In this document: in pieces, positions 16,595 through 26,200 of the stretch
Position numbering within the stretch: position 1 is the stretch's first letter
Layout of the letters: each line of letters begins with the position of its first letter
Assembly: GCF_001424105.1 (NCBI RefSeq)
Contig: NZ_LMQH01000011.1
Span: 323,402 to 387,401 of the forward strand
Source: Chryseobacterium sp. Leaf394
GTDB taxonomy: Bacteria; Bacteroidota; Bacteroidia; Flavobacteriales; Weeksellaceae
DNA: 64,000 nucleotides
Direction of reading: 5' to 3'
Position numbers and translations under genes: made by a program
Notes under the pieces: model-generated
What the model was told of the DNA's origin: nothing
The model's database searches: none
What the model saw: only the letters and a program-made list of their open reading frames with translations

Positions 16595-16602
16595 CAAAGA
16601 TA
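16595..16602 (-). promoter_or_regulatory. -7 box for the E1 dehydrogenase gene
   Basis: TATCTTTG on the minus strand ends 6 nt before the ATG at 16588. It fits TAnnTTTG and supports that start; a very short or absent leader is implied. No clear -33 element. Confidence 0.5.
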
Positions 16603-16656
16603 AACATATTTTAGATTTTTGAAAATTATTGCCTAACAATTGATAGGTTGATTGTG

Positions 16657-16811
16657 TTAGAGCCTGTTTAAATTTCATCAAAATTAATTTCCCAGATCCT
16701 AAAGGGAGTTAATTTTGATGAAATTTTTAAGGCATTTTTCCACCCTTAGGGTTGGGGAAAAGAAAAATGCCTTGAAAATTTGTTTTTTAATCATTTTTAG
16801 ACAGGTTCTAA
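16657..16811. mobile_element. 155-bp MITE-like element with two internal hairpins
   Basis: Terminal inverted repeats TTAGAGCCTGTTTAAA (16657-16672) and the complement of TTAGAACCTGTCTAAA (16796-16811) match at 14 of 16 positions. Inside are two independent stems: a perfect 18-bp stem (16670-16687 with 16709-16726) and a perfect 12-bp stem (16729-16740 with 16762-16773). The whole folds as a cloverleaf-like structure. It has no coding capacity and no transposase nearby. No clear target-site duplication is visible. It sits about 70 bp upstream of the E1 gene, in the spacer before dnaE. Confidence 0.65.
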
Positions 16812-17121
16812 TACTTTAAAAAATGTTAATAAAAGTTTTCACAAAAAAATTGACAAAGCTCAAAAATTGCAGTCAAATTTTATCTACCTACGATTTTAGC
16901 AGCAATTATGGTTGGTTGTCTAAAAAATACATTCTTATATTTTCTAAATGTTTTCGAAGCAAATAAAATTATAAAAGATAATTTTTTTAATATTTAAAAA
17001 TAACAATTCTTAGCTCTCAATGTTAGTAAATCACCGAAGATTCCCAAACCCGAAATTGTGAAAAAGACCAAAATTTACACTAACTTTACATTCTTTTTTA
17101 AATAAAAGTCAGACAGAATTT
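16812..17121. other. AT-rich spacer upstream of dnaE
   Basis: This 310-bp stretch between the MITE-like element and dnaE has no supported ORF. Its right end holds the likely dnaE promoter (17056-17088). I see nothing else in it. Confidence 0.5.
17056..17088 (+). promoter_or_regulatory. Possible dnaE promoter
   Basis: TTG at 17056-17058 is followed after 22 bp by TAACTTTA (17081-17088), one mismatch from TAnnTTTG. The dnaE ATG is 33 nt further on. Spacing is within the flavobacterial range. Confidence 0.4.
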
Positions 17122-20100
17122 ATGTATTTAGTTTTTGACACAGAAACCACAGGTTTACCAAAAAATTTCAACGCACCGCTTTCAGATTCAGATAACTGGC
17201 CAAGAATGGTTCAGATTGCATGGCAGTTGCATGATGATAACGGGCAGTTAATTGAAAACCAGGATTATATAATTAAACCGGAAGGTTACGATATCCCATT
17301 TAATGCTGCAAGAATTCACGGAATTACAACGAAGATTGCCAATGAAGAAGGTCGTGATTTGCAGGAAATATTAGAGGAATTTTCTAAAGTTTTAGCAAGA
17401 GTACGGGTTGTATCCGGGCACAATGTGGAGTTTGATTACAACATTGTAGGCGCAGAATTTTTCAGAAAAAATATTCAGGATAATCTTCAGGTAAAGCCAA
17501 AAGCAGATACGATGATTCTGGGAACAGATTATTGTCAGCTTGGCGGTGGCAAAGGTGGAAGATATAAGTCTCCGAAACTGGAAGAGTTATATGAAAAATT
17601 ATACGGTCATAAATTTGATGAAGCCCACAACGCTGCAGCCGACGTGAATGCCACGGCTCAGGTTTTTTTCGAAATGATGCGTATCGGAATTATTCCGGCT
17701 GAGGTATTAAAAACTTCGGAAGATCAGTTAGCGTATTTTAAAACTTTACATCCGAATCCGATCAAACCTTTTGGAATCATTATCAGAAGGCAGGTTGCAG
17801 ATTTCAACAACAAGAAAAAGCAGTCTGATGTCGGAAGTATTGATGACATTGAATTAGGAAGATATTTTAATTTCGATAACAAAAGTGTTTTCTCAACACT
17901 TACGGCGACTTCCAGCATTAATGATTTAATTAAAAAAGCAACAGACGAAAATTTTCCTGCGGTCGGTATAGTCGATTTGGGGAATATGATGGGCGCTTTT
18001 AAATTTGTTTCCGCTGTTGAATCTGCCAATTCGGACCGTTCAAAAAAACATAAAGAGTTTTTAGCCAAAAAACAGGAAGCAGAAGAAAATGGGACGGAGT
18101 TTAATGAAACGGAACCGGTTTCAGAACCTTTAATTCCAGTTGTGGGATGTGAATTTTATATTTCAGACCGATACGAACAGAAGCAGTTTACCAAAGATGA
18201 TCCCGACAGAAGAACGCAGGTGGTTTTGCTGGCAAAAGATTTTAATGGGTATAAAAATTTAGCTAAACTTTCCAGTATTGGTTTCCTCAAAGGATTTTAT
18301 TTCGGTGTTCCAAGGATCAGCCGTGAAGTGATTGCTGAATATAAAGAAGGATTAATCGCTCTGACTTCCGGGATCAACGGAGATATTCCCGATGCAATTT
18401 TAAATACGGGAGAACAGAAAGGGGAGGAGCTTTTCAGATGGTGGAAAGAAACTTTCGAAGATGATTTTTATGTTCAGATTCAGAATCATAAACTGCCTGA
18501 AGAAGAGCACTTGAATGATGTTTTACTGCATTTCGCAGATAAATATGACGTGAAGATCTTGGCACAAAATCAAACCTACTACACCAATAAAGACGACTCC
18601 AATATTCAGGATATTGTAAGCTGTATTAAAGACGGTGAAAAACTTACAACGCCAGTCGGAAAAGGTTTTGGGAAACGGAGAGGATTGGCTGCGGGAGAAT
18701 ATTATATTAAAAATGCCCACGAAATCAAGGAAGCTTTTCTGAACTATCCTGATGCGTTTGATGCTTACGAAGAGTTTACAGGAAAATTCAGTCCTTATAC
18801 CTTAAAAAGAGATGTTCTTCTTCCAAAATTTGATATTCCGGAACAGTTTATTCACGCTGAGGACGAAATTGATGGCGGAAAACGCGGTGAAATGGCTTAT
18901 CTCACTCACTTAACGTATGAAGGAGCCAAAAAAAGATATGTTGAAACGGGAATTACTCCTGAAATCAAAGAACGCCTGGACTTCGAACTTGAAGTCGTTG
19001 CCAACACCGGTTATCCCGGCTACTTCCTGATTGTGCAGGATTTCTGTAACGAAGCCCGAAAAATGGGCGTTTGGGTTGGTCCGGGCCGTGGTTCTGCGGC
19101 AGGTTCTGCTGTTGCCTACTGTACTGGAATTACCAACGTTGACCCAATCAAATACGACTTACTTTTCGAGAGATTCCTGAATCCTGAAAGGGTTTCCATG
19201 CCTGATATTGATATCGATTTTGATGATGAAGGCCGTGATAAAATCATTAAATGGGTAGTTGAAAAGTACGGTAAAAATCAGGTAGCGCAGATTATCACGT
19301 ACTCTGTTTTGGGTGGAAAATCGGCTATTAAAGATGCCGGAAGGGTTTTAGATTTACCGATTCCGGATACCAACAATATTGCGAAATTAATTCCTCCAAG
19401 TCCGGGAATGAATATTGCTAAAGCTCTATCGAAATATGATAAACTGAAGCCTGAAGATCAGCAGCTCGTCGACGAGATGAAATATGTTCTGAATACACCG
19501 GATGATGCACGCCACGATGTTTTGGCGAGTGCTAAAAAGATGGAAGGCTGTATCAGGAATACCGGAATTCACGCCTGTGGTGTAATTATTACGCCTGAAG
19601 ATGTGAGTAACATTATTCCGGTGACGATTGCTGCAAAAGATGCTGATATTTTGGTGTCGCAGTTCGATAACTCGGTGGCGGAAAGTGCAGGTCTTCTGAA
19701 AATGGACTTTTTAGGTTTGAGAACTTTAACAATCATAAAAGATGCTTTAAAAATAGTTAAAGCGAGACATGGAATTGATATTGATCCGGATTTAATTCCA
19801 CTCGAAGATGCTAAAACTTATCAGTTATTTAAAGAAGGACGCACGGTTGGGATTTTCCAGTATGAAAGTCCGGGAATGCAGAAGTACATGCGTGAACTGA
19901 AGCCTACGGTTTTTGCCGATTTGATTGCCATGAACGCCCTGTACAGACCGGGACCGATTAAATATATTCCAAACTTTATCAACAGAAAACACGGAATCGA
20001 AGAAATTGTTTACGATTTACCAGAAACCGAAGAATATTTAAAGGAAACCTACGGAATTACCGTTTATCAGGAGCAGGTAATGCTTTTATCTCAAAAATTA

Positions 20101-21801
20101 GCCAATTTCACAAAAGGTGAAGCCGATACTTTGAGAAAAGCGATGGGTAAGAAGCAGATTGAAGTTCTGAATAAAATGTACCCGAAGTTCATCGAAGGCG
20201 GACGGAAAAACAATCTTGATGAAGGTCCGCTGGAAAAAATCTGGAACGACTGGAAAGCATTTGCTGAATATGCTTTCAACAAATCTCACTCCACCTGTTA
20301 TGCGTTTATTGCGTATCAGACAGCGTATTTGAAAGCGAATTATCCCGCCGAATATATGGCAAGTGTGATGAGCAATAACATCAACAATACAGAATCGATC
20401 ACGATGTTCATGGAAGACTGTAAAAGTATGGGTGTTGATGTTTTGGGGCCTGATGTCAACGAATCTCATTACAAATTTTCAGTAAACGAAAAAGGTCAGA
20501 TCCGTTTTGGTCTTGGAGCTATTAAAGGAATAGGCGAGGGGCCAAGTGAAGGAATTACGAAGGAAAGAGCCAATGGAAGATTTAAAAATATTTACGATTT
20601 CTTCGAAAGAATTCTGCCTTCTCAGATGAATAAAAGAGTTGCAGAAAGTTTGGTTGTGGCAGGAGCTTTTGATGAACTGGATTCTTTCCACAGAGGTCAG
20701 TATTTTGACATTGATATGGCCGGAAGAACGAATCTTGAAAGATTAATAAGATATGGACAAAGCTTTCAGGAAAGCAAAAACGAGATGGAAAACTCTCTTT
20801 TTGCAGATTTTGCTGAGGAAGTTCAGATTGAACAGCCCAAGCTGGCGCCATGTCCGGAATGGCCGAATATGCATAAACTGAACAAGGAAAAAGAAACCAT
20901 TGGCTTCTATCTTTCTGCGCATCCGCTGGATGAGTTTAAATTTCAGTATCAGTTTATGCAGGGAAGTTTATCTAAAAAAGCTGTCCTGGAAAAAGACGAA
21001 GAAGCAAAAGTAGTTACTGATGAAGTTCCTATTCTTGAAAAAGATTCCGTGGATGAGGTGGCAGATTTAATTGAAATTGTTTCTGACGATATTGTAGCCG
21101 GTGAAGAGGAAGAAATCATTGAGGAAGTAACAAAAAAAGCAGAGCCAAAAGGAGTTTTTGGATTTTTAAATCTGGATGAGGTAGATGCTTACAAAGAGAT
21201 CGCTTTTGCCAATAAACAGGAAGAACTGTTTGAAGAGAAGAAAAAAGACTGGAAAACCATTCAGAAAGAACGGGAAAACGGTGGTGGAGGAAAAGAGTAC
21301 ACGGTTGCCGGTCTGATAACGGAGTATGTTGTAAAAGATGGTTTCCGAAGTGGTGAAAAAGTAGCCTTCCTTACTTTGGAAGATTATTCAGGATCTTACT
21401 CGTTCCGATTAGGCGACCGGGATTATATGAAACTGAAAGAAAAGCTCGAAGTTCAGCGTTTTGTGATTTTAAAAATAAAATTTGCCCAGGTAAAAGACGG
21501 AAGAGTATTTGTAAATGTAAATGATGTAATTGAACTGCAGGAAGCATTTGAAAAGTTTGCAAAGAGCATTTCTTTGGTCATGGATGTGATGGATTTCCGG
21601 CCTGAGGATTTAAGTTTTTTCAGAAATATTCTTGAACGTAATCCAGGAAGTCAAAAATTAAAGTTTTATATCAAGGATGTGGATGATGATCTTCAGGTGC
21701 AGCATATTGAAGTGCAGTCGGCAAGACATCAGGTCAATTTAAACGGTGATTTAATAAAAAATATTCAGCTTATGAATAAATACGAATTTTATCTTAATTA
21801 A
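17122..21801 (+). CDS. dnaE: DNA polymerase III alpha subunit with N-terminal proofreading exonuclease
   Basis: This is the replicative polymerase catalytic subunit, 1559 aa. Residues 1 to ~180 form a DnaQ-like DEDDh 3'-5' exonuclease: FDTETTG gives D6 and E8, with SGHNVEFD and EAHNAAADV further on. A PHP-like domain follows (from ~256), but its metal-binding signatures are degenerate (STLTATSS in place of H.H.., VDLGN in place of TDHGN). The polymerase core is intact: GPGRGSAAGS, MPDIDIDF at about 693-700 with the two catalytic aspartates, and KMDFLGL with Asp862. Near the C-terminus are QEELFEEK and an OB-fold (YTVAGLITEYVVK...). The fused exonuclease makes the protein much longer than E. 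coli DnaE (1160 aa). It appears monocistronic. Confidence 0.95.
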   Translation: MYLVFDTETTGLPKNFNAPLSDSDNWPRMVQIAWQLHDDNGQLIENQDYIIKPEGYDIPFNAARIHGITTKIANEEGRDLQEILEEFSKVLARVRVVSGHNVEFDYNIVGAEFFRKNIQDNLQVKPKADTMILGTDYCQLGGGKGGRYKSPKLEELYEKLYGHKFDEAHNAAADVNATAQVFFEMMRIGIIPAEVLKTSEDQLAYFKTLHPNPIKPFGIIIRRQVADFNNKKKQSDVGSIDDIELGRYFNFDNKSVFSTLTATSSINDLIKKATDENFPAVGIVDLGNMMGAFKFVSAVESANSDRSKKHKEFLAKKQEAEENGTEFNETEPVSEPLIPVVGCEFYISDRYEQKQFTKDDPDRRTQVVLLAKDFNGYKNLAKLSSIGFLKGFYFGVPRISREVIAEYKEGLIALTSGINGDIPDAILNTGEQKGEELFRWWKETFEDDFYVQIQNHKLPEEEHLNDVLLHFADKYDVKILAQNQTYYTNKDDSNIQDIVSCIKDGEKLTTPVGKGFGKRRGLAAGEYYIKNAHEIKEAFLNYPDAFDAYEEFTGKFSPYTLKRDVLLPKFDIPEQFIHAEDEIDGGKRGEMAYLTHLTYEGAKKRYVETGITPEIKERLDFELEVVANTGYPGYFLIVQDFCNEARKMGVWVGPGRGSAAGSAVAYCTGITNVDPIKYDLLFERFLNPERVSMPDIDIDFDDEGRDKIIKWVVEKYGKNQVAQIITYSVLGGKSAIKDAGRVLDLPIPDTNNIAKLIPPSPGMNIAKALSKYDKLKPEDQQLVDEMKYVLNTPDDARHDVLASAKKMEGCIRNTGIHACGVIITPEDVSNIIPVTIAAKDADILVSQFDNSVAESAGLLKMDFLGLRTLTIIKDALKIVKARHGIDIDPDLIPLEDAKTYQLFKEGRTVGIFQYESPGMQKYMRELKPTVFADLIAMNALYRPGPIKYIPNFINRKHGIEEIVYDLPETEEYLKETYGITVYQEQVMLLSQKLANFTKGEADTLRKAMGKKQIEVLNKMYPKFIEGGRKNNLDEGPLEKIWNDWKAFAEYAFNKSHSTCYAFIAYQTAYLKANYPAEYMASVMSNNINNTESITMFMEDCKSMGVDVLGPDVNESHYKFSVNEKGQIRFGLGAIKGIGEGPSEGITKERANGRFKNIYDFFERILPSQMNKRVAESLVVAGAFDELDSFHRGQYFDIDMAGRTNLERLIRYGQSFQESKNEMENSLFADFAEEVQIEQPKLAPCPEWPNMHKLNKEKETIGFYLSAHPLDEFKFQYQFMQGSLSKKAVLEKDEEAKVVTDEVPILEKDSVDEVADLIEIVSDDIVAGEEEEIIEEVTKKAEPKGVFGFLNLDEVDAYKEIAFANKQEELFEEKKKDWKTIQKERENGGGGKEYTVAGLITEYVVKDGFRSGEKVAFLTLEDYSGSYSFRLGDRDYMKLKEKLEVQRFVILKIKFAQVKDGRVFVNVNDVIELQEAFEKFAKSISLVMDVMDFRPEDLSFFRNILERNPGSQKLKFYIKDVDDDLQVQHIEVQSARHQVNLNGDLIKNIQLMNKYEFYLN

Positions 21802-22141
21802 TTGGGAGGAATATGATGATTATAAAGTGGCTTTTGGTCACTTTTTTTTATTTTTTAATGTTTGGTTACCATTATCTTATAATTTTTTTTGGAAAATAAT
21901 TTTATTCCTGATCGGAATTTGTTTAATGGAATGGTTAATTAGTATAATGATTTAATAGACTAATAAACAAGATGTTAGAGAAGGTAAATTAAAAATTAAC
22001 AATTTGTTAAATTAAATGTTTGTTTGAGTATAGATAAAAATAACCTTTATATTATGTTAAATAGTTAAATAATTAAAATAATTTAACAGATATTAATAAA
22101 AAAAAATTAGATTTACAGAATGTTTTTTAAATAATTAAAGT
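21802..22141. other. AT-rich spacer between dnaE and the T9SS gene cluster
   Basis: This 340-bp spacer contains the dnaE terminator at its left end and very AT-rich DNA otherwise. I see no supported gene and no strong TAnnTTTG box for the following gene. Confidence 0.5.
21824..21850 (+). terminator. Terminator of dnaE
   Basis: The short stem AAAGTG/CACTTT with a 9-nt loop is followed by a T-rich run, 23 bp after the dnaE stop. Confidence 0.6.
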
Positions 22142-25100
22142 ATGAAAAAAATTTTATCAACGTGTCTCATATTGCTCTGGGGAGTGATTTCAGCACAGAT
22201 TGTTGTAAATGAAAGTTTTGAAGGAACTTCGCTTCCTTCTGGCTGGTCTTCAAGTTCCTCAGCCTACCAGACTTTTGGTACGAACGCAGGAGCTGTTTGT
22301 GCCGGAGCGAAATCTCTCAACTACAACCTATGGTCGTCGGCGACAACATGGAATGTTACTTATTCCTCATCAACGCCTAGTAATGGAGAATTAACTTATT
22401 CTTTTAAGTATTTATCTAAACCTTTTGATGCAAGTACATCAATCAGTGGAAATGTGTCGGCTGATTATTCTGTCAATGGAGGTACGACTTGGGTTACAAT
22501 AATGCCGGCAGTAACTATTAGTGGAACATCAGCGATTCCATGCACTACTGTATCTGGGACAATTCCTGCTGGGACAATTCCTGCTGGTTCTAATTTTAGA
22601 TTTCGTCTAAAAGCCGCTCGTACTTCACCTGGTGACTTTTTTGTAGGATTTGATGATGTTCAGTTATCTCAACCTATTACAGCAGCTCCTTCTTGTACCA
22701 CTGTTTCAGCACCTGTAGCTAATGCTACCGGAGTCTCATTGACGCCTACTTTTACATGGGCAGCAGCCGGAGGTGCAAATAGTTATGTCTTAAGTTTAGG
22801 TACCAGCCCTGGAGCATCTGATATTATCAGTAATTTAAATGTTGGTAATGTTACATCATATCCTGTTTCTGCATCTTCTCCACTGTCATATCAAACTCAA
22901 TATTATTTGAAAGTTACTCCGCAAAATAATATTGGTTCTGCTTCTGGCTGTACAGAGACTGCCTTCACTACTCTAAATATCCCTTGTCCTTCTGTCAGCT
23001 TACCCTCTTCTACTGCGACAGCGGTGTCTACCTTACCTACTTTTTCTTGGTCGGCGGTCGCTGGGGCGTCTGGATATAGAATTTCTTTAGGTACTACTTC
23101 TGGCGGGACTGATGTTTTGAGCAATGTTGATTTAGGTAATGTAACTGAGTATACCTATAGTGGGCCTGCTTTGAATGTGAGTACAATTTATTATTATACG
23201 ATTACATCATATAATCCGTCAGTTTCTTCAACCGGCTGTACGGTGAGGTCGTTTACGACTGCGTCTGTAGGAGCTCCAAATAATGATAATTGTTCAGGTG
23301 CTGTACTGCTAACAGTAAATCCTGGCTTCACTTGTACAAGTACAACAGCTGGAAACACTCTAGGAGCATCTCAATCTATGGCTGCTGGTGCTTGTAGTGG
23401 TACTCCTGATGATGATGTTTGGTACTCTTTTACTGCAACAGCATCTTCGCATATTATATCTCTTACTAATACTGTTTCTACTGGAACGACTAGCAGTACA
23501 GATATGTATTTTCAGGTTTTAAGTGGGGCATGTGGCTCTCAAACAAGTTTGCTATGCTCAGATCCTGACTCTAATTTGGTTTCTGGATTAACGCCGGGAA
23601 TAATGTATTATATTAGAGTTTATTCGTATTATGGAAGTGGATACAATCAAAGTTTTAATATTTGCGTGCTTACAGTCCCTTCTCCACCGGCTAATGATAA
23701 CTGCGCAAATGCAGCTACTTTAACCATAAATGCGGATATGAATTGTGGAACTGTAACATCCGGAACTACTTTAGGTGCTACAAGCTCGGGAGTTGCTTTA
23801 GGATCTTGTTCAGGAACTGCTGATGATGATGTATGGTACAAATTCGTTGCAACTTCAACGGCTCATACTATCCAGCTTAAAAATATTGTTTCAGTTGGAA
23901 CAGCGTCTTCAACATCGTTATATGCTCAGGTATTTAGCGGTGACTGTGCAACTTTAACAAGCACAAGATGTATTTCCTCTAATACCAACTTTACCTATTT
24001 AAGTGGTTTGGTTGCTGGTCAGACTTACTACGTACGAGTTTATAATTCTGAGTCAAATTCAGGAGCAAGTATCTATTCAAATACGTTTGATATATGTATG
24101 GGGACTTTACCATCTGCTCCCGCAAATGATGATTGTGCTGCTCCTGTAAACTTAGCTGTTAATGGAACACTTACATGTGCTTCACCTACGTCAGGAACTA
24201 CTTTTGGAGCAACAAACTCTTCAGTAGCTTTAGGTTCTTGTACAGGAACTCCTGATGATGATGTATGGTATACCTTTACTGCTGTTGGACCTGATCATAC
24301 AGTACTTCTCTCGAATGTAACTTCTGTAGGTTCATCATCGTCTACAAGTTTATATACTCAGGTATTTAGTGGTGTTTGCGGAACATTAACCAGTATTAAG
24401 TGTGGAACTACAAATACAACAGTAGCAAATGGTCTTACTCCAGGAGCTTTGTATTATGTGAGAGTTTATAATTCTACTGCAAATACAGCTACTGCTTTGT
24501 ATGCAAATACATTTAATATCTGTATAGGAACGCCGCCGCCACCGCCAGCTAACGACAATATTGCTGGAGCTTTAACTTTAACGGTTAACCCAGATTATGC
24601 TTGTGGTACTGTAACGCCAGGCACAACAGAATCTGCAACAGCATCTACACCTGCTCCATCATGTACAGCAGCAGGAGCTAATGATGATGTTTGGTTCAAG
24701 TTTATTGCTGTCAACGCTGCTCATAGAGTTAGCTTAGCTAATACTTCAGGATCATCAGATATGAATATGGTTATATATGGTGCAGATGGAACAACCGAGC
24801 TTACATCTGCAATGGGAGGTGCATGTGCTAATGTAAGTACTAAGAATTTAACAGGATTAACAGTAGGTAATACTTATTTTGTAAGAGTTTATACTAATAG
24901 TTCTTCATCAACAACTATTTCAAGTTTTACTGTTTGCGTAGGAACGCCACCGCCACCGCCTGTTAATGACAATATTGCAAGTGCAATAAACCTTGCGCCG
25001 AGTGCTACAGGAATTTGTTCTTCATCAGTAACAGGAACAACGACTTCTGCTACACAAAGTACTGGACAAACAGCTCCTGCCTGTTCTGCAACTGGAATTA

Positions 25101-26062
25101 ATGATGATGTTTGGTACTCATTTACCGCAACATCGACCACTCATTTAGTAAATGTAGACTATTCGGATAATGCTACTACTACTCAGGTATATTCTGGTGC
25201 CTCCGGAAGTCTTGTTTCTGTAGGTTGTTTTGATGGGGGACAAGGAAATTCCAATGTACTCCTAAATTCACTTACCGTAGGTAATACGTATTATGTAAGA
25301 ATTTACTCTACAACAAACACAGTAACAACAAGTTCAAATTTCCAGATTTGTATCTCTACACCAGTGGTTCCTGTTAATGATCTTCGAGCGGGAGCGATAG
25401 CACTTAATGCATGTGCCGGAACAACTTTGAACGGAAACAATGCCCTTGCAACTGATGAAACCTTACCAGCTTCAACCTGTGGAGAGACGGGTTCTACTGC
25501 AAACTATAAAGGGGTATGGTTTACTGTAACTCCTGCTGTAAATGGAGCGGTTGCTGTTGAAACTTGTGGCAGTAAGTATGATACATACTTAAGAATATAT
25601 ACAGATAATTCAGGTACTTTAACTTGTTTTTCTAATACAAGCGGTGTCGGATATGATGACGATTCATGTGCTGAGTCTCTTTATGGTTCATCTAAACTTA
25701 CATTTAATGGTGTAGCAGGAACAACATATTACGTGTTGCTAACAGGTTATAACGCTTCGCGTATTGGTGAGTATTCAATTAAAGCAACCCAAAATTGCTC
25801 TTCTTTAGCAACAAGCGAGATTGTTAGTAATAAAACTACGGAAATAAAAGCTTATCCAAATCCATTCGCTGATATATTAAACATTTCAGATATCAAAGAT
25901 GTGAAATCTATCATGATTTCAGATATGTCTGGTAAAATTGTGAGAACAATTGTGAAACCAGAATCTTCACTTCGTTTAAGAGACCTTAATGCAGGAATGT
26001 ATTTGGTGATTTTAAATATGAATGATGGTTCAAGACAGACAATCAAAGCAATTAAAAAATAG
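22142..26062 (+). CDS. Large modular secreted protein with T9SS type A sorting domain
   Basis: This 1306-aa protein has a signal peptide (MKKILSTCLILLWGVISAQ). Next is a choice-of-anchor-J-like region (NESFEGTSLPSGW, to ~180), then two FN3-like modules with TFTW..GA..Y.LSLGT motifs (about 185-372). Six tandem ~135-140-aa beta modules follow. Most begin NDNC or NDNI and contain a DDVWYSF/DDVWFKF core and a YY.RVY strand. The last ~70 residues are a T9SS type A signal (AYPNPFADILNISD ... SGKIVRTI ... GMYLVILN). The inferred fate is secretion through the outer membrane and attachment to the cell surface. Modules 4 and 5 carry NDNI where the others have NDNC, losing a cysteine. Possible adhesin; ligand unknown. 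Confidence 0.85.
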   Translation: MKKILSTCLILLWGVISAQIVVNESFEGTSLPSGWSSSSSAYQTFGTNAGAVCAGAKSLNYNLWSSATTWNVTYSSSTPSNGELTYSFKYLSKPFDASTSISGNVSADYSVNGGTTWVTIMPAVTISGTSAIPCTTVSGTIPAGTIPAGSNFRFRLKAARTSPGDFFVGFDDVQLSQPITAAPSCTTVSAPVANATGVSLTPTFTWAAAGGANSYVLSLGTSPGASDIISNLNVGNVTSYPVSASSPLSYQTQYYLKVTPQNNIGSASGCTETAFTTLNIPCPSVSLPSSTATAVSTLPTFSWSAVAGASGYRISLGTTSGGTDVLSNVDLGNVTEYTYSGPALNVSTIYYYTITSYNPSVSSTGCTVRSFTTASVGAPNNDNCSGAVLLTVNPGFTCTSTTAGNTLGASQSMAAGACSGTPDDDVWYSFTATASSHIISLTNTVSTGTTSSTDMYFQVLSGACGSQTSLLCSDPDSNLVSGLTPGIMYYIRVYSYYGSGYNQSFNICVLTVPSPPANDNCANAATLTINADMNCGTVTSGTTLGATSSGVALGSCSGTADDDVWYKFVATSTAHTIQLKNIVSVGTASSTSLYAQVFSGDCATLTSTRCISSNTNFTYLSGLVAGQTYYVRVYNSESNSGASIYSNTFDICMGTLPSAPANDDCAAPVNLAVNGTLTCASPTSGTTFGATNSSVALGSCTGTPDDDVWYTFTAVGPDHTVLLSNVTSVGSSSSTSLYTQVFSGVCGTLTSIKCGTTNTTVANGLTPGALYYVRVYNSTANTATALYANTFNICIGTPPPPPANDNIAGALTLTVNPDYACGTVTPGTTESATASTPAPSCTAAGANDDVWFKFIAVNAAHRVSLANTSGSSDMNMVIYGADGTTELTSAMGGACANVSTKNLTGLTVGNTYFVRVYTNSSSSTTISSFTVCVGTPPPPPVNDNIASAINLAPSATGICSSSVTGTTTSATQSTGQTAPACSATGINDDVWYSFTATSTTHLVNVDYSDNATTTQVYSGASGSLVSVGCFDGGQGNSNVLLNSLTVGNTYYVRIYSTTNTVTTSSNFQICISTPVVPVNDLRAGAIALNACAGTTLNGNNALATDETLPASTCGETGSTANYKGVWFTVTPAVNGAVAVETCGSKYDTYLRIYTDNSGTLTCFSNTSGVGYDDDSCAESLYGSSKLTFNGVAGTTYYVLLTGYNASRIGEYSIKATQNCSSLATSEIVSNKTTEIKAYPNPFADILNISDIKDVKSIMISDMSGKIVRTIVKPESSLRLRDLNAGMYLVILNMNDGSRQTIKAIKK

Positions 26063-26088
26063 ACCTTAATAATCTATTTATATTCAAG

Positions 26089-26122
26089 GCAGCAACTGAT
26101 TTTTCAGTTGCTGCTTTTTTTT
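26089..26122 (+). terminator. Rho-independent terminator
   Basis: The perfect 11-bp stem GCAGCAACTGA/TCAGTTGCTGC is followed by an eight-T run, 27 bp after the first T9SS gene. It shows that the three T9SS genes are separate transcription units, at least in part. Confidence 0.9.
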
Positions 26123-26200
26123 ATTAAAGATTAAAAAATATTTAACAATGTGACTTATTTTTTATTAATTTTATTAAACAAAATATTTAAAATTATTTAT

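Noticed and set aside
16589..16681. Longer start for the E1 dehydrogenase
   Set aside because: It runs through the -7 box into the MITE-like element, and its product has no similarity to E1 alpha.
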